Assembly (NCBI GenBank): GCA_030635865.1
Contig: DAOVYA010000011.1
Coordinates: 1 to 14,653, forward strand
Length of the DNA: 14,653 nt
Reading direction: 5' to 3'
Origin: Gammaproteobacteria bacterium
Lineage (GTDB): Bacteria; Pseudomonadota; Gammaproteobacteria; UBA9214
Made by a program: the position numbers and the translations under genes. The first letter of the stretch is position 1. The number at the start of each line of letters is the position of its first letter. A model generated the notes under the pieces. The model made no database searches, was not told where the DNA came from, and was given only the letters and a program-made list of their open reading frames with translations. Below, piece by piece: positions 1 through 6,404 of the stretch.

Positions 1-720
1 AACGATACCCGCGTAAAACACCACGGCATGCTGTCCAAGAATGACACGCAGCTTACCCGTGAGTCATGGAAGATTTTCCAGATCATGGCCGAGTTTGTGG
101 AAGGCTTTGAACGCCTCGCCCATATCAAACCCTCAATCAGCATTTTCGGCTCGGCGCGCACCCCGGTTGATCACCCGAACTATAAACTCGCGGAAGACAT
201 TTCACGGGTACTCTCTGATGCCGGCTTCGCGGTTGTAAGTGGTGGTGGCCCGGGCATCATGGAGGCCGCCAACAAGGGTGCCTATGGTGGTCAGTCTCCC
301 AGCATCGGTCTGAACATCCAGCTGCCGGAGGAACAGGCAGGTAATCCCTACCAGGACATCGGCCTTAATTTCCGGCACTTCTTTTCCCGCAAGGTTATGT
401 TCGTGAAGTACGCCTCGGCCTACGTGGTCTGTCCCGGTGGCTTCGGCACACTCGATGAACTGGCCGAAATTCTTACGCTTATCCAGACCGGGAAAACAAG
501 ACGCATTCCCGTTATTCTCGTCGGCTCGGAGTTCTGGGCCGGACTGATCGACTGGTTCAGGGATACACTGGTCACAGAATCCACAATCTCGGCAGAAGAC
601 CTCGACCTGTTCCATGTACTGGACGAACCAAAGGAAATCGTTGACGCGATTTTCGATTATTATGAACACAAGAGCTTTGAACCTTCCGAGCAGGAAAAGG
701 AAAAGCTGCTGGAACTATAA
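1..720 (+). CDS. LOG-family protein (cytokinin-riboside-5'-monophosphate phosphoribohydrolase-like), 5' end probably outside window
   Basis: The protein belongs to the LOG / 'lysine decarboxylase-like' Rossmann-fold family, whose characterised members cleave the N-glycosidic bond of nucleoside 5'-monophosphates in the cytosol. Counting from the Met at position 28 (230 aa), I see the nucleotide-binding stretch VVSGGGPGIMEAANKGA near residues 69-85 and the family signature PGGFGTLDE near 136-144. The Arg-Lys of SRKVMFVKY, near residue 121, precedes the signature. The reading frame is open to base 1, reading NDTRVKHHG before that Met, and no Shine-Dalgarno sequence precedes position 28. The true start is therefore probably upstream, and I annotate the gene as 5'-partial. 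The DUF2782 gene begins 10 bases after the stop, suggesting co-transcription. The family assignment is firm. The physiological substrate is unknown; such proteins were often mislabelled lysine decarboxylase. Confidence 0.88.
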   Translation, partial: NDTRVKHHGMLSKNDTQLTRESWKIFQIMAEFVEGFERLAHIKPSISIFGSARTPVDHPNYKLAEDISRVLSDAGFAVVSGGGPGIMEAANKGAYGGQSPSIGLNIQLPEEQAGNPYQDIGLNFRHFFSRKVMFVKYASAYVVCPGGFGTLDELAEILTLIQTGKTRRIPVILVGSEFWAGLIDWFRDTLVTESTISAEDLDLFHVLDEPKEIVDAIFDYYEHKSFEPSEQEKEKLLEL

Positions 721-730
721 GAGTACAACT

Positions 731-1060
731 ATGCGAAAATTTTTTATTATCGTTATCCTTGCAGTGTCACTTCCCGTGATGGCAGAACTCCCGGTACTGG
801 AGCCTCTGTCTGCACCCACGCTGCCACAGACCGGCCCTGCGGGTGAAGAAATGGCGCCTGAAGTCAGGATCATCAAAAAAGATGACGCAACAATCCAGGA
901 GTACCGCATGGGTGGCCAGCTCTACATGGTCAAGATCACACCCAGTATCGGTCTGCCCTATTACATGATAGATACGGACGGGGACGGGAGGCTGGAATCC
1001 AGGTATAACAATCTTGAGCCGGGAATAATGGTGCCACAATGGATGATCTACCGCTGGTAA
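731..1060 (+). CDS. DUF2782 family small secreted protein
   Basis: This 109-aa protein begins MRKFFIIVILAVSLPVMA, a Sec-type signal peptide with likely cleavage after Ala18, so the mature part should be periplasmic. The body contains EVRIIKKDDATIQEYRMGG, then LYMVKITPSIGLPYYMIDTD and DGDGRLESR. This matches the DUF2782 pattern, a short beta-rich domain ending in an acidic DTDGDGRL stretch that resembles a Ca-binding loop. No function is established for the family. I chose the ATG at 731 because it gives a complete signal peptide and has an AAGAG ribosome-binding sequence seven bases upstream. The same frame is open upstream into the LOG gene, but that extension is an overlap artefact. In gammaproteobacteria these genes typically sit beside homoserine kinase and polA. 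Here homoserine kinase follows after 28 bases. Confidence 0.85.
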   Translation: MRKFFIIVILAVSLPVMAELPVLEPLSAPTLPQTGPAGEEMAPEVRIIKKDDATIQEYRMGGQLYMVKITPSIGLPYYMIDTDGDGRLESRYNNLEPGIMVPQWMIYRW

Positions 1061-1088
1061 CAGGTCACGCCCACCACTAACAGTCCGC

Positions 1089-2057
1089 ATGTCTGTCTTC
1101 ACCACAGTCGAGCGCGATGAACTCGATGCATTCCTGTTGCATTACCCGGCAGGCCCGCTGCTAGGCTTCGAGGGCATCAGCGACGGCATCGAGAACACCA
1201 ACTACTTTGTCACTACCGATAAAAAACAAATGGTGTTGACGCTGTTTGAGACACACACCTTCGATGAGATGGGTTATTTTCTGGACCTGATGGCGCACCT
1301 TGCCGAGCACGGCATACCAAGTGCACACCCGGTAATGGATAACAATCAGCAATATCTGCGCGTTCTGAACGGCAAGCCGGCTGCACTCCTGGATCGCCTC
1401 GATGGCACCAGCCTTGATCACCCGCTTGACAAACACTGCACCACACTGGGTACCGCTCTGGCGAAGATGCATATTGCCGGCAGCGACTTTGGAGGACACC
1501 GCGAAAATGGCCGCGGACATCACTGGCGCATGGAAACGGCCGCGCAACTTTACACGCACCTTGATGAGGCAAATGCCGAAATGCTGCGCGATGAAACACG
1601 CTTCCAGCAGGCAAACCACTTTGACACGCTGCCAGGTGGTGTTATCCATGCCGACCTGTTCCGTGACAATGTGTTGTGGAGTGGCGATATGCTCACCGGC
1701 ATCATTGACTTCTACTATGCCTGTAATGATGCCTGGTTATATGATCTTGCCGTGGCCGCCAATGACTGGTGTGTTGAAGCGGATGGCTCATATGTGCAAT
1801 CCCGCCTGGATGCGCTGCTCACGGCCTATCATGCAATACGCCCGATCACGGCCGTGGAGTCGGCTGCATGGCCGGTAGTGGCACGCGCCGCCGCATTGCG
1901 TTTCTGGCTATCGCGCCTGCATGACTGGCACTTCCCGCGAGCAGGTCAAATTACCCACAAAAAGGACCCGGATGTATTTCTCAGGATCATGCAGCAACGT
2001 CGCAAGGACAGCGCTGCGTTGACATTTAATACAGCGACCACCTGTTGCGGCTACTGA
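1089..2057 (+). CDS. thrB: Homoserine kinase (APH/choline-kinase-like type, ThrB)
   Basis: This enzyme phosphorylates L-homoserine with ATP to O-phosphohomoserine, the step before threonine synthase, in the cytosol. The 322-aa sequence is of the aminoglycoside-phosphotransferase-like type found in Pseudomonas and relatives, not the GHMP-kinase type of E. coli. Supporting motifs are GISDGIENTNYFV at the N-terminal glycine-rich lobe (residues 29-41), the catalytic Brenner-type motif HADLFRDN with H187, D189 and N194, and the metal-binding GIIDFYYACND with D207. Length matches the family (about 315-320 aa). The ATG at 1089 gives the canonical N-terminus MSVFTTV, although the ribosome-binding site is weak. 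It is the third gene of a tight run after LOG and DUF2782, an arrangement typical of this homoserine kinase type. A repeat patch follows directly downstream. Confidence 0.92.
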   Translation: MSVFTTVERDELDAFLLHYPAGPLLGFEGISDGIENTNYFVTTDKKQMVLTLFETHTFDEMGYFLDLMAHLAEHGIPSAHPVMDNNQQYLRVLNGKPAALLDRLDGTSLDHPLDKHCTTLGTALAKMHIAGSDFGGHRENGRGHHWRMETAAQLYTHLDEANAEMLRDETRFQQANHFDTLPGGVIHADLFRDNVLWSGDMLTGIIDFYYACNDAWLYDLAVAANDWCVEADGSYVQSRLDALLTAYHAIRPITAVESAAWPVVARAAALRFWLSRLHDWHFPRAGQITHKKDPDVFLRIMQQRRKDSAALTFNTATTCCGY

Positions 2058-2077
2058 CAAATTCTTATGGATACCCC

Positions 2078-2197
2078 GTCATTGTGAGAAACAAAGTGGC
2101 GCGGATAGACAACCCCCGTCATTGCGAGGAACGAAGTGACGCGGATAGACAACCCCCGTCATTGCAAGGAACGAAGTGACGCGGCAATCTCGTCAGG
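2078..2197 (+). repeat. Three tandem 40-bp copies of a dispersed GTCATTGCGAGGAACGAAG repeat
   Basis: GTCATTG starts at 2078, 2118 and 2158, exactly 40 bases apart. Units 1 and 2 differ by four transitions. Both carry GCGGATAGACAACCCCC where unit 3 reads GCGGCAATCTCGTCAGG. Unit 3 is the canonical form seen elsewhere in the window and pairs with the inverted copy that follows. There are no unique spacers between units, so this is not a CRISPR array. Confidence 0.85.
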
Positions 2198-2242
2198 TCC
2201 GCTGCCAGCGTCACGAGATTGCCGCGCTGCGCTCGCAATGAC
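2158..2242. repeat. Inverted repeat pair of the same family (hairpin-forming)
   Basis: The direct arm at 2158-2195 (GTCATTGCAAGGAACGAAG, then GCGGCAATCTCGT) is answered by an inverted arm at 2210-2242 that ends CGCTCGCAATGAC. The arms share GTCATTGC at the outside and GCGGCAATCTCGT near the loop, and are imperfect between. The transcript could fold into a long hairpin between homoserine kinase and the TRAP genes. It may end the upstream transcript, though no T-run follows. Confidence 0.75.
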
Positions 2243-2270
2243 GAATAAATAAAAGGATCAAGCACTGAAC

Positions 2271-2798
2271 ATGTACCCACAACTGCGGGTAATCGCGAAT
2301 AGACTGGATCAGTTCGCAGAAAGAACCGGGCATTTTATTGCCTGGCTGGCAGTGGCAATGGTTGTTATTACCTTTGCTGTCGTCGTGCTGCGCTACCTGT
2401 TTAATACCGGCTCCATCGCCCTGCAGGAATCCATCACCTACCTGCACGCCACCCTGTTCATGCTCGGCTCAGCCTGGACCCTGAAGCAGGATGGACATGT
2501 ACGCGTGGATATTTTTTACAGCAAACAAAGCCGCCGCACACGGGCGTGGATTGACCTGACGGGAACGCTCCTGCTGCTGCTACCGGTATGCGTGTTTATT
2601 TTGTTCTCCAGCCTGGATTACGTTGCGGCATCGTGGTCGGTACGGGAAGGCTCGCAGGAAGCCGGTGGACTCGATGCTGTATACCTGTTGAAGACCGCCA
2701 TACCGGTAATGGCCGTATTATTAATATTGCAAGGCTGCGCCATCATCCTGAAAAACTTCCTGGTCATCACCGGTAATGACCGGCCTGACAAGGCCTAG
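2271..2798 (+). CDS. dctQ: TRAP transporter small permease subunit (DctQ family)
   Basis: This is the 175-aa small membrane subunit of a tripartite ATP-independent periplasmic (TRAP) transporter. These systems use an ion gradient to import organic acids delivered by a periplasmic binding protein. Four hydrophobic segments are visible, near residues 21-43, 50-72, 95-117 and 140-161. Family hallmarks are LQESITYLHATLFMLGSAW at the second segment and the loop QDGHVRVDIFY (73-83), followed by basic residues on the cytoplasmic side. The ATG at 2271 gives a normal-length protein. The only upstream purine run, AAAAGGA, is about 13 bases away, so the initiation signal is weak. The DctM gene starts six bases after the stop. 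Substrate cannot be read from this subunit; the TakP-like gene at 5017-6126 suggests a 2-oxo or hydroxy acid. Confidence 0.9.
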   Translation: MYPQLRVIANRLDQFAERTGHFIAWLAVAMVVITFAVVVLRYLFNTGSIALQESITYLHATLFMLGSAWTLKQDGHVRVDIFYSKQSRRTRAWIDLTGTLLLLLPVCVFILFSSLDYVAASWSVREGSQEAGGLDAVYLLKTAIPVMAVLLILQGCAIILKNFLVITGNDRPDKA

Positions 2799-2804
2799 CC
2801 CGTT

Positions 2805-4193
2805 ATGGCCGACCTGATTCCGCTCCTGCTGTTTCTTGCTGTTTGCCTGTTCCTGATGGGCGGTTACCCGGTCGCCTTCACGCTGGCAGGCACGTCCCTG
2901 GGCTTTGCCTTTATTGGCCAGATGACCGGCAGTTTTGACGCGGCCTTCCTTGGCGCACTGCCAAACCGGCTCTATGGGATCATGACCAACATCACCCTGA
3001 TTGCAGTGCCCCTGTTTGTTTTCATGGGCGTGATGCTGGAACGCTCACGTATTGCTGAAGACCTGCTCGGCACCATGGCCACGCTTTTCGGACGCATACG
3101 CGGTGGACTGGGTTACTCGGTAATAATCATCGGCATGCTGCTGGCTGCGAGTACCGGGATTGTTGGCGCTACCGTGGTCACCATGGGCCTGTTGTCATTA
3201 CCAACCATGCTGCGCCATGGCTATGATCCGCGCATCGCCAGCGGGATTGTCTGCTCTTCGGGCACCCTGGGACAAATCATTCCACCTTCCATCGTGCTGG
3301 TGCTGCTGGGTGATGTACTGTCATCGGCCTATCAACAGGCACAGCTCGACATGGGCATCTACTCGCCGAAAACCGTTTCAGTAGGTGACCTGTTTGCCGG
3401 TGCGCTGTTACCCGGCTTGTTGCTCGTGGCACTGTACCTGCTGTATCTCGCTTATATTGCCAATACCCGACGGGAGGCGCTGCCAACAACGACAGACGTA
3501 CCCGTGGCGCCGTCGGACGAACAGGCACTGGTTGTGCGCGTCCTGCGTGGATTATTACCACCACTACTGCTGATCGTCGCTGTACTCGGTTCAATACTGG
3601 CCGGTATCGCAACCCCTACTGAAGCAGCCTCGGTCGGCGCCATCGGTGCCATGTTGCTGGCGATCGCGCGAGGACATTTCAACATGACAATCCTGGGTGA
3701 AGTAACCCTGAGCACCACACGCATCACGTGCATGGTTTTTCTGATCCTGATTGGCGCCTCGGTATTCTCGCTGGTGTTTCGCGGATTTGGCGGTGATGAA
3801 TTGGTGGAAGGGCTGCTTACCGATCTGCCAGGCGGCCGACTGGGAGCCATGCTGGCGGTAATGTTGCTGATGTTTCTGCTTGGTTTTGTACTCGATTTTA
3901 TCGAGATCACGTTTGTGGTGGTACCCATTGTCGGCCCGGTGCTGCTGGCCATGGGCTATGACCCGGTCTGGCTGGGCATCATGATCGCATTAAACCTGCA
4001 GACATCGTTCCTGACGCCACCCTTCGGCTTTGCCCTGTTTTACCTGCGCGGAGTTGCCCCGGCCGAGGTCAGCACCCGGCACATATACCAGGGTGTCATG
4101 CCCTTTATCGGGCTACAGCTGCTGTTGCTCCTGATCCTGGCACTCTGGCCACAACTGGCCACCTGGCTGCCGGGTTTAATCTATTCGTCCTGA
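2805..4193 (+). CDS. dctM: TRAP transporter large permease subunit (DctM family)
   Basis: This 462-aa polytopic inner-membrane protein is the transport channel of the TRAP system. It is hydrophobic throughout, with roughly 11-13 membrane spans, as expected for DctM. Recognisable stretches are LMGGYPVAFTLAG near the N-terminus, VPLFVFMGVMLERS, the glycine-rich AASTGIVGATVVTMGLLSLP, SSGTLGQIIPPSIVLVLLGD, ATPTEAASVGAIGAML and, near the C-terminus, LQTSFLTPPFGFALFYLRG. The last four are classic DctM motifs lining the ion/substrate path. A hydrophilic insert of about 25 residues (NTRREALPTTTDVPVAPSD) between mid-protein spans is typical of the mannitol/chloroaromatic or TakM-like subgroup. The gene begins six bases after dctQ, with AAGG upstream of the ATG, so the two are surely co-transcribed. 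The binding-protein gene is not in this operon but lies convergent at 5017-6126. Confidence 0.93.
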   Translation: MADLIPLLLFLAVCLFLMGGYPVAFTLAGTSLGFAFIGQMTGSFDAAFLGALPNRLYGIMTNITLIAVPLFVFMGVMLERSRIAEDLLGTMATLFGRIRGGLGYSVIIIGMLLAASTGIVGATVVTMGLLSLPTMLRHGYDPRIASGIVCSSGTLGQIIPPSIVLVLLGDVLSSAYQQAQLDMGIYSPKTVSVGDLFAGALLPGLLLVALYLLYLAYIANTRREALPTTTDVPVAPSDEQALVVRVLRGLLPPLLLIVAVLGSILAGIATPTEAASVGAIGAMLLAIARGHFNMTILGEVTLSTTRITCMVFLILIGASVFSLVFRGFGGDELVEGLLTDLPGGRLGAMLAVMLLMFLLGFVLDFIEITFVVVPIVGPVLLAMGYDPVWLGIMIALNLQTSFLTPPFGFALFYLRGVAPAEVSTRHIYQGVMPFIGLQLLLLLILALWPQLATWLPGLIYSS

Positions 4194-4256
4194 TTTGTCT
4201 TAAATAGACGATTTATGAGAATATTGTATTATTGAGGTACAGCACGAAGACTGCAC

Positions 4257-4829
4257 ATGAACCCATTCAACCGTCTGCTCTCCATTTCACTCCTGCTCAT
4301 TGGGCAGGTCTTCGCAGTGGATGCCAGTGCAAGGGACTGGATCGATGCGGTCTCATTCACCTACGGTCAGGATGAAGACTCCAATGAAACCGACGTCTAC
4401 CGGCTGGGTCTGCAAAACCGGTGGGAGCGCACCTGGTTCAAGGGCGGCGCCTGGTATCTTGGCGGATACTGGGATGCAGAGCTGGCGTACATGGAATCAG
4501 ATCTGAAAAACAGCGACAACAACGACATCCTGGACATCAGCCTGACGCCGGTATTCCGCTATCAACGCGACGCCAATCTCTCCAGCGGGGTCACACCCTA
4601 TGCAGAAGCCGGGGTAGGGCCACACCTGCTCTCGGAAACACGACTGGGATTTCAGAAATATTCGACTGCATTACAATTCGGTTCACTGGTCGGGTTTGGT
4701 CTTGGCTTCGGCGGCAACGGACAGTATGAAATCGCCTACCGCTTCCAGCACATCTCCAATTCCAACATTAAAAAACCCAACAACGGCATGAACCTGCACC
4801 TGCTCCGCCTGGGTTACTCCTTCAACTGA
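4257..4829 (+). CDS. PagL-like outer-membrane lipid A 3-O-deacylase / acyloxyacyl hydrolase family protein
   Basis: This 190-aa protein has a signal peptide (residues 1 to about 20, cleavage near VFA) and alternating beta-barrel strands. It ends GYSFN, typical of outer-membrane barrels. Near the C-terminus it carries the PagL signature FQHISNSN followed by KKPNNGMN. H165 and S167 correspond to the catalytic His-x-Ser of PagL, which removes the 3-position acyl chain of lipid A. In Pseudomonas aeruginosa PagL the third triad residue is a Glu 14 residues after the His. Here that position is N179. The homologue may use another acid, work weakly, or act on something else. The start at 4257 gives an intact signal peptide, and GAAGA lies six bases upstream. 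It lies 63 bases after dctM and is convergent with the binding-protein gene. Family assignment is good; activity is uncertain. Confidence 0.85.
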   Translation: MNPFNRLLSISLLLIGQVFAVDASARDWIDAVSFTYGQDEDSNETDVYRLGLQNRWERTWFKGGAWYLGGYWDAELAYMESDLKNSDNNDILDISLTPVFRYQRDANLSSGVTPYAEAGVGPHLLSETRLGFQKYSTALQFGSLVGFGLGFGGNGQYEIAYRFQHISNSNIKKPNNGMNLHLLRLGYSFN

Positions 4830-4836
4830 CTCGTTC

Positions 4837-4935
4837 GTCATTGCGAGCGTAGCGAAGCAATCTCCTGAATCTGGCAGCAGACTTCAGGTGCTCGCATGAA
4901 TGAGATTGCCGCGTCACTTTGTTCCTCGCAAAGAC
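4837..4935. repeat. Long imperfect inverted repeat with nested hairpin, between convergent genes
   Basis: The outer arms are GTCATTGCGAGCGTAGCGAA starting at 4837 (continuing GCAATCTC) and the inverted form TGAGATTGCCGCGTCACTTT at 4901-4920, which continues to 4935. Nested inside, CCTGAATCTG (4864-4873) pairs with CAGACTTCAGG (4878-4888), leaving one bulged C and a GCAG loop. It is the same family as the copies at 2078-2242, 11438-11468 and 14557-14606. Its position between pagL and the convergent takP suggests a bidirectional termination or transcript-end role, which is inference. Confidence 0.8.
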
Positions 4936-4954
4936 GAAGAATTGGTGCTGCCTC

Positions 4955-4980
4955 AAAAAATACTTGCGGGTGTAATCCGC
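4955..4980 (-). terminator. Possible weak intrinsic terminator for the TRAP binding-protein gene
   Basis: Read on the minus strand downstream of the stop at 5017, a GCGG/CCGC stem (4977-4980 with 4966-4969) closes a seven-base loop. AAGTA and six Ts follow at 4960-4955. The stem is only four strong pairs, so this is a weak candidate. Confidence 0.35.
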
Positions 4981-5016
4981 CCCTGTATTTCTTTACGTCA
5001 GATCCCTGCCTGCAGT

Positions 5017-6126
5017 TCATCCCGCACGAACATTCAGATAGGCACGTTCCGATATGTCATGCCAGGCAACCACCTGCTTCTGAAAAGCCCGGTACGATTC
5101 AAACACCCTGGCTGACAAGGCATCTCTCCCGGCTATCCCGGCGACAACCTCTTCCGACAGGGTACGCAAGCGATCCAGAACTGCCCCGGGGAATTCCCTG
5201 ACATCCACGTTGTATTCACTAACCAGCGTTTGCAGTGCCGCATTGTTGCGCGCCGTATATTCTGCCAGCATGTCCGCGTTCACTACCCGGCAGGCATTCA
5301 TTACAATACTTTGCAGATCGGCAGGCAAGGCATCATAGGCGGCCTGGTTAATCAAACATTCCAGTGTGGTACCCGGCTCATGCCAGCCCGGGTAGTAATA
5401 GTATTTTGCGGCCTTGTACAGACCAAATGCCAGGTCGTTATACGGACCCACCCACTCGGTCGCATCGATCGCACCGGACTGCAAGGCAGTAAAGATTTCA
5501 CCGCCGGCAACCTGCACCGGTGTGCCACCTGCACGCTTCAATACCTCACCACCAAGTCCCGGAATACGCATTTTAAGGCCGCCTAAATCTGCAAGGCCAT
5601 TAATCTCCTTGTTGAACCAGCCACCCATCTGCACACCGGAATTACCGGCAGCTGCCGGGAGCAAACCAAACGGTGCATACACCTCCTGCCACAATTCCAT
5701 GCCACCGCCATAAAACAACCAGGCGTTCATCTCCTGCGCATTCATGCCGAAGGGTACAGCCGAAAAAAACTGTGCAGCCTCGCTCTTTCCTTTCCAGTAA
5801 TAAGAAGCACCATGCCCCATTTCCGCAGTTCCGGCAGAAACGGCATCAAATACCTCGAATGGCGGAACGAGTTCTTTCGCACCGTAAACTTTCACCTGGA
5901 TACGCCCGCCACTCATTTCACCAATCAGGCGTGCAAGATTGTTGGCGCCGGTACCCAACCCGGGAAAGTTTTTTGGCCAGGTCGTCACCATCTTCCAGGT
6001 GAATGTCTGCTTACTGCTTACATCTGCTGTGGATGTAGCTGTCTCCTGCTGCCCACAGCCGCTTAACGTAGCGCCTGCCAATAACGCGCCGGCGCCGGCA
6101 GTGCCGAGAAAATTTCGTCTTTTCAT
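5017..6126 (-). CDS. TRAP transporter solute-binding lipoprotein, TakP-like (DctP superfamily), Tat signal
   Basis: This is the periplasmic binding component of a TRAP transporter (369 aa). The N-terminus MKRRNFLGTAG is a twin-arginine signal. It runs into the lipobox LSGC, so Cys24 is probably lipidated and the protein membrane-anchored. It resembles the Rhodobacter alpha-keto-acid binder TakP in GVQMGGWFNKEIN (164-176), GLKMRIPG (183-190), DATEWVGPYND (221-231) and KYYYYPGWHEPG (241-252). Q166, R187, E224 and W225 line up with TakP residues that hold the carboxylate ligand and its cation. A 2-oxo or hydroxy monocarboxylate is therefore the likeliest ligand, though mannitol/chloroaromatic annotations also occur in this group. 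The frame is open back to 6345, but the ATG at 6126 fits the Tat signal and has AGGGAT just upstream. It is convergent with dctQM-pagL. Confidence 0.93.
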   Translation of the reverse strand: MKRRNFLGTAGAGALLAGATLSGCGQQETATSTADVSSKQTFTWKMVTTWPKNFPGLGTGANNLARLIGEMSGGRIQVKVYGAKELVPPFEVFDAVSAGTAEMGHGASYYWKGKSEAAQFFSAVPFGMNAQEMNAWLFYGGGMELWQEVYAPFGLLPAAAGNSGVQMGGWFNKEINGLADLGGLKMRIPGLGGEVLKRAGGTPVQVAGGEIFTALQSGAIDATEWVGPYNDLAFGLYKAAKYYYYPGWHEPGTTLECLINQAAYDALPADLQSIVMNACRVVNADMLAEYTARNNAALQTLVSEYNVDVREFPGAVLDRLRTLSEEVVAGIAGRDALSARVFESYRAFQKQVVAWHDISERAYLNVRAG

Positions 6127-6159
6127 AGCTATCCCTGTAACAAGTAAATCAAGCCGCTC

Positions 6160-6187
6160 ATTGTACGATGGAACTTCAGGGTCCCAA
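6160..6187 (-). promoter_or_regulatory. Probable sigma70-type promoter of the TRAP binding-protein gene
   Basis: On the minus strand, TTGGGA (6187-6182) and TACAAT (6165-6160) are separated by 16 bases. They match the -35 and -10 consensus at 4/6 and 5/6. Initiation near 6153 would give a leader of about 27 bases containing the AGGGAT ribosome-binding site. Confidence 0.5.
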
Positions 6188-6253
6188 AAAACACTGCGCC
6201 CTTCCTGCTCCAGCCCCTGAACGACAGTACATTCTATAAATCGAGGAGTAGTC

Positions 6254-6283
6254 TTGATATTACACATAGTTATGACATAGTAT
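6254..6283 (+). promoter_or_regulatory. Candidate promoter of the GGDEF-EAL gene
   Basis: TTGATA (6254-6259) and TAGTAT (6278-6283) are 18 bases apart, matching the -35 and -10 consensus at 5/6 and 4/6. The implied leader is about 115 bases. I see no c-di-GMP riboswitch signature in it. The assignment is tentative because the region is AT-rich and offers other weak matches. Confidence 0.3.
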
Positions 6284-6404
6284 TCAGCGAACGCTTCCGG
6301 TATCGGGTCTAGCGTACTAATTCTAAAAAATATTAACATTGGCACTCACGCAACACGGCTGACACAGATGTGGCAACAATGCGAGGAGAGTCCGGGGCCG
6401 GGTC

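Noticed and set aside
2078..2242. Regularly spaced repeats suggesting a CRISPR array
   Set aside because: The 40-bp units are contiguous with no unique spacers, and there are no cas genes.
3452..3952. 166-aa open frame antisense to dctM
   Set aside because: Low-complexity Ser/Thr/Pro/Arg composition typical of a shadow of a hydrophobic gene; dctM is unambiguous.
6127..6345. 73-residue N-terminal extension of the TRAP binding protein
   Set aside because: It would bury the Tat signal. The ATG at 6126 has a good ribosome-binding site and a promoter upstream.
6335..6355. Sigma54-type promoter (TTGGCACTCACGCAAC)
   Set aside because: The GG-to-GC spacing is shorter than the required ten bases, and the -12 element is not TTGC.
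6379..6404. RNase P RNA-like 5' motif (GAGGAGAGTCCGGGG)
   Set aside because: The resemblance is limited to about 15 bases. A clear protein-coding gene starts at 6405, so there is no room for the rest of the RNA.
6284..6404. c-di-GMP riboswitch in the leader of the GGDEF-EAL gene
   Set aside because: No GEMM-type conserved core or paired tetraloop/receptor pattern could be recognised.
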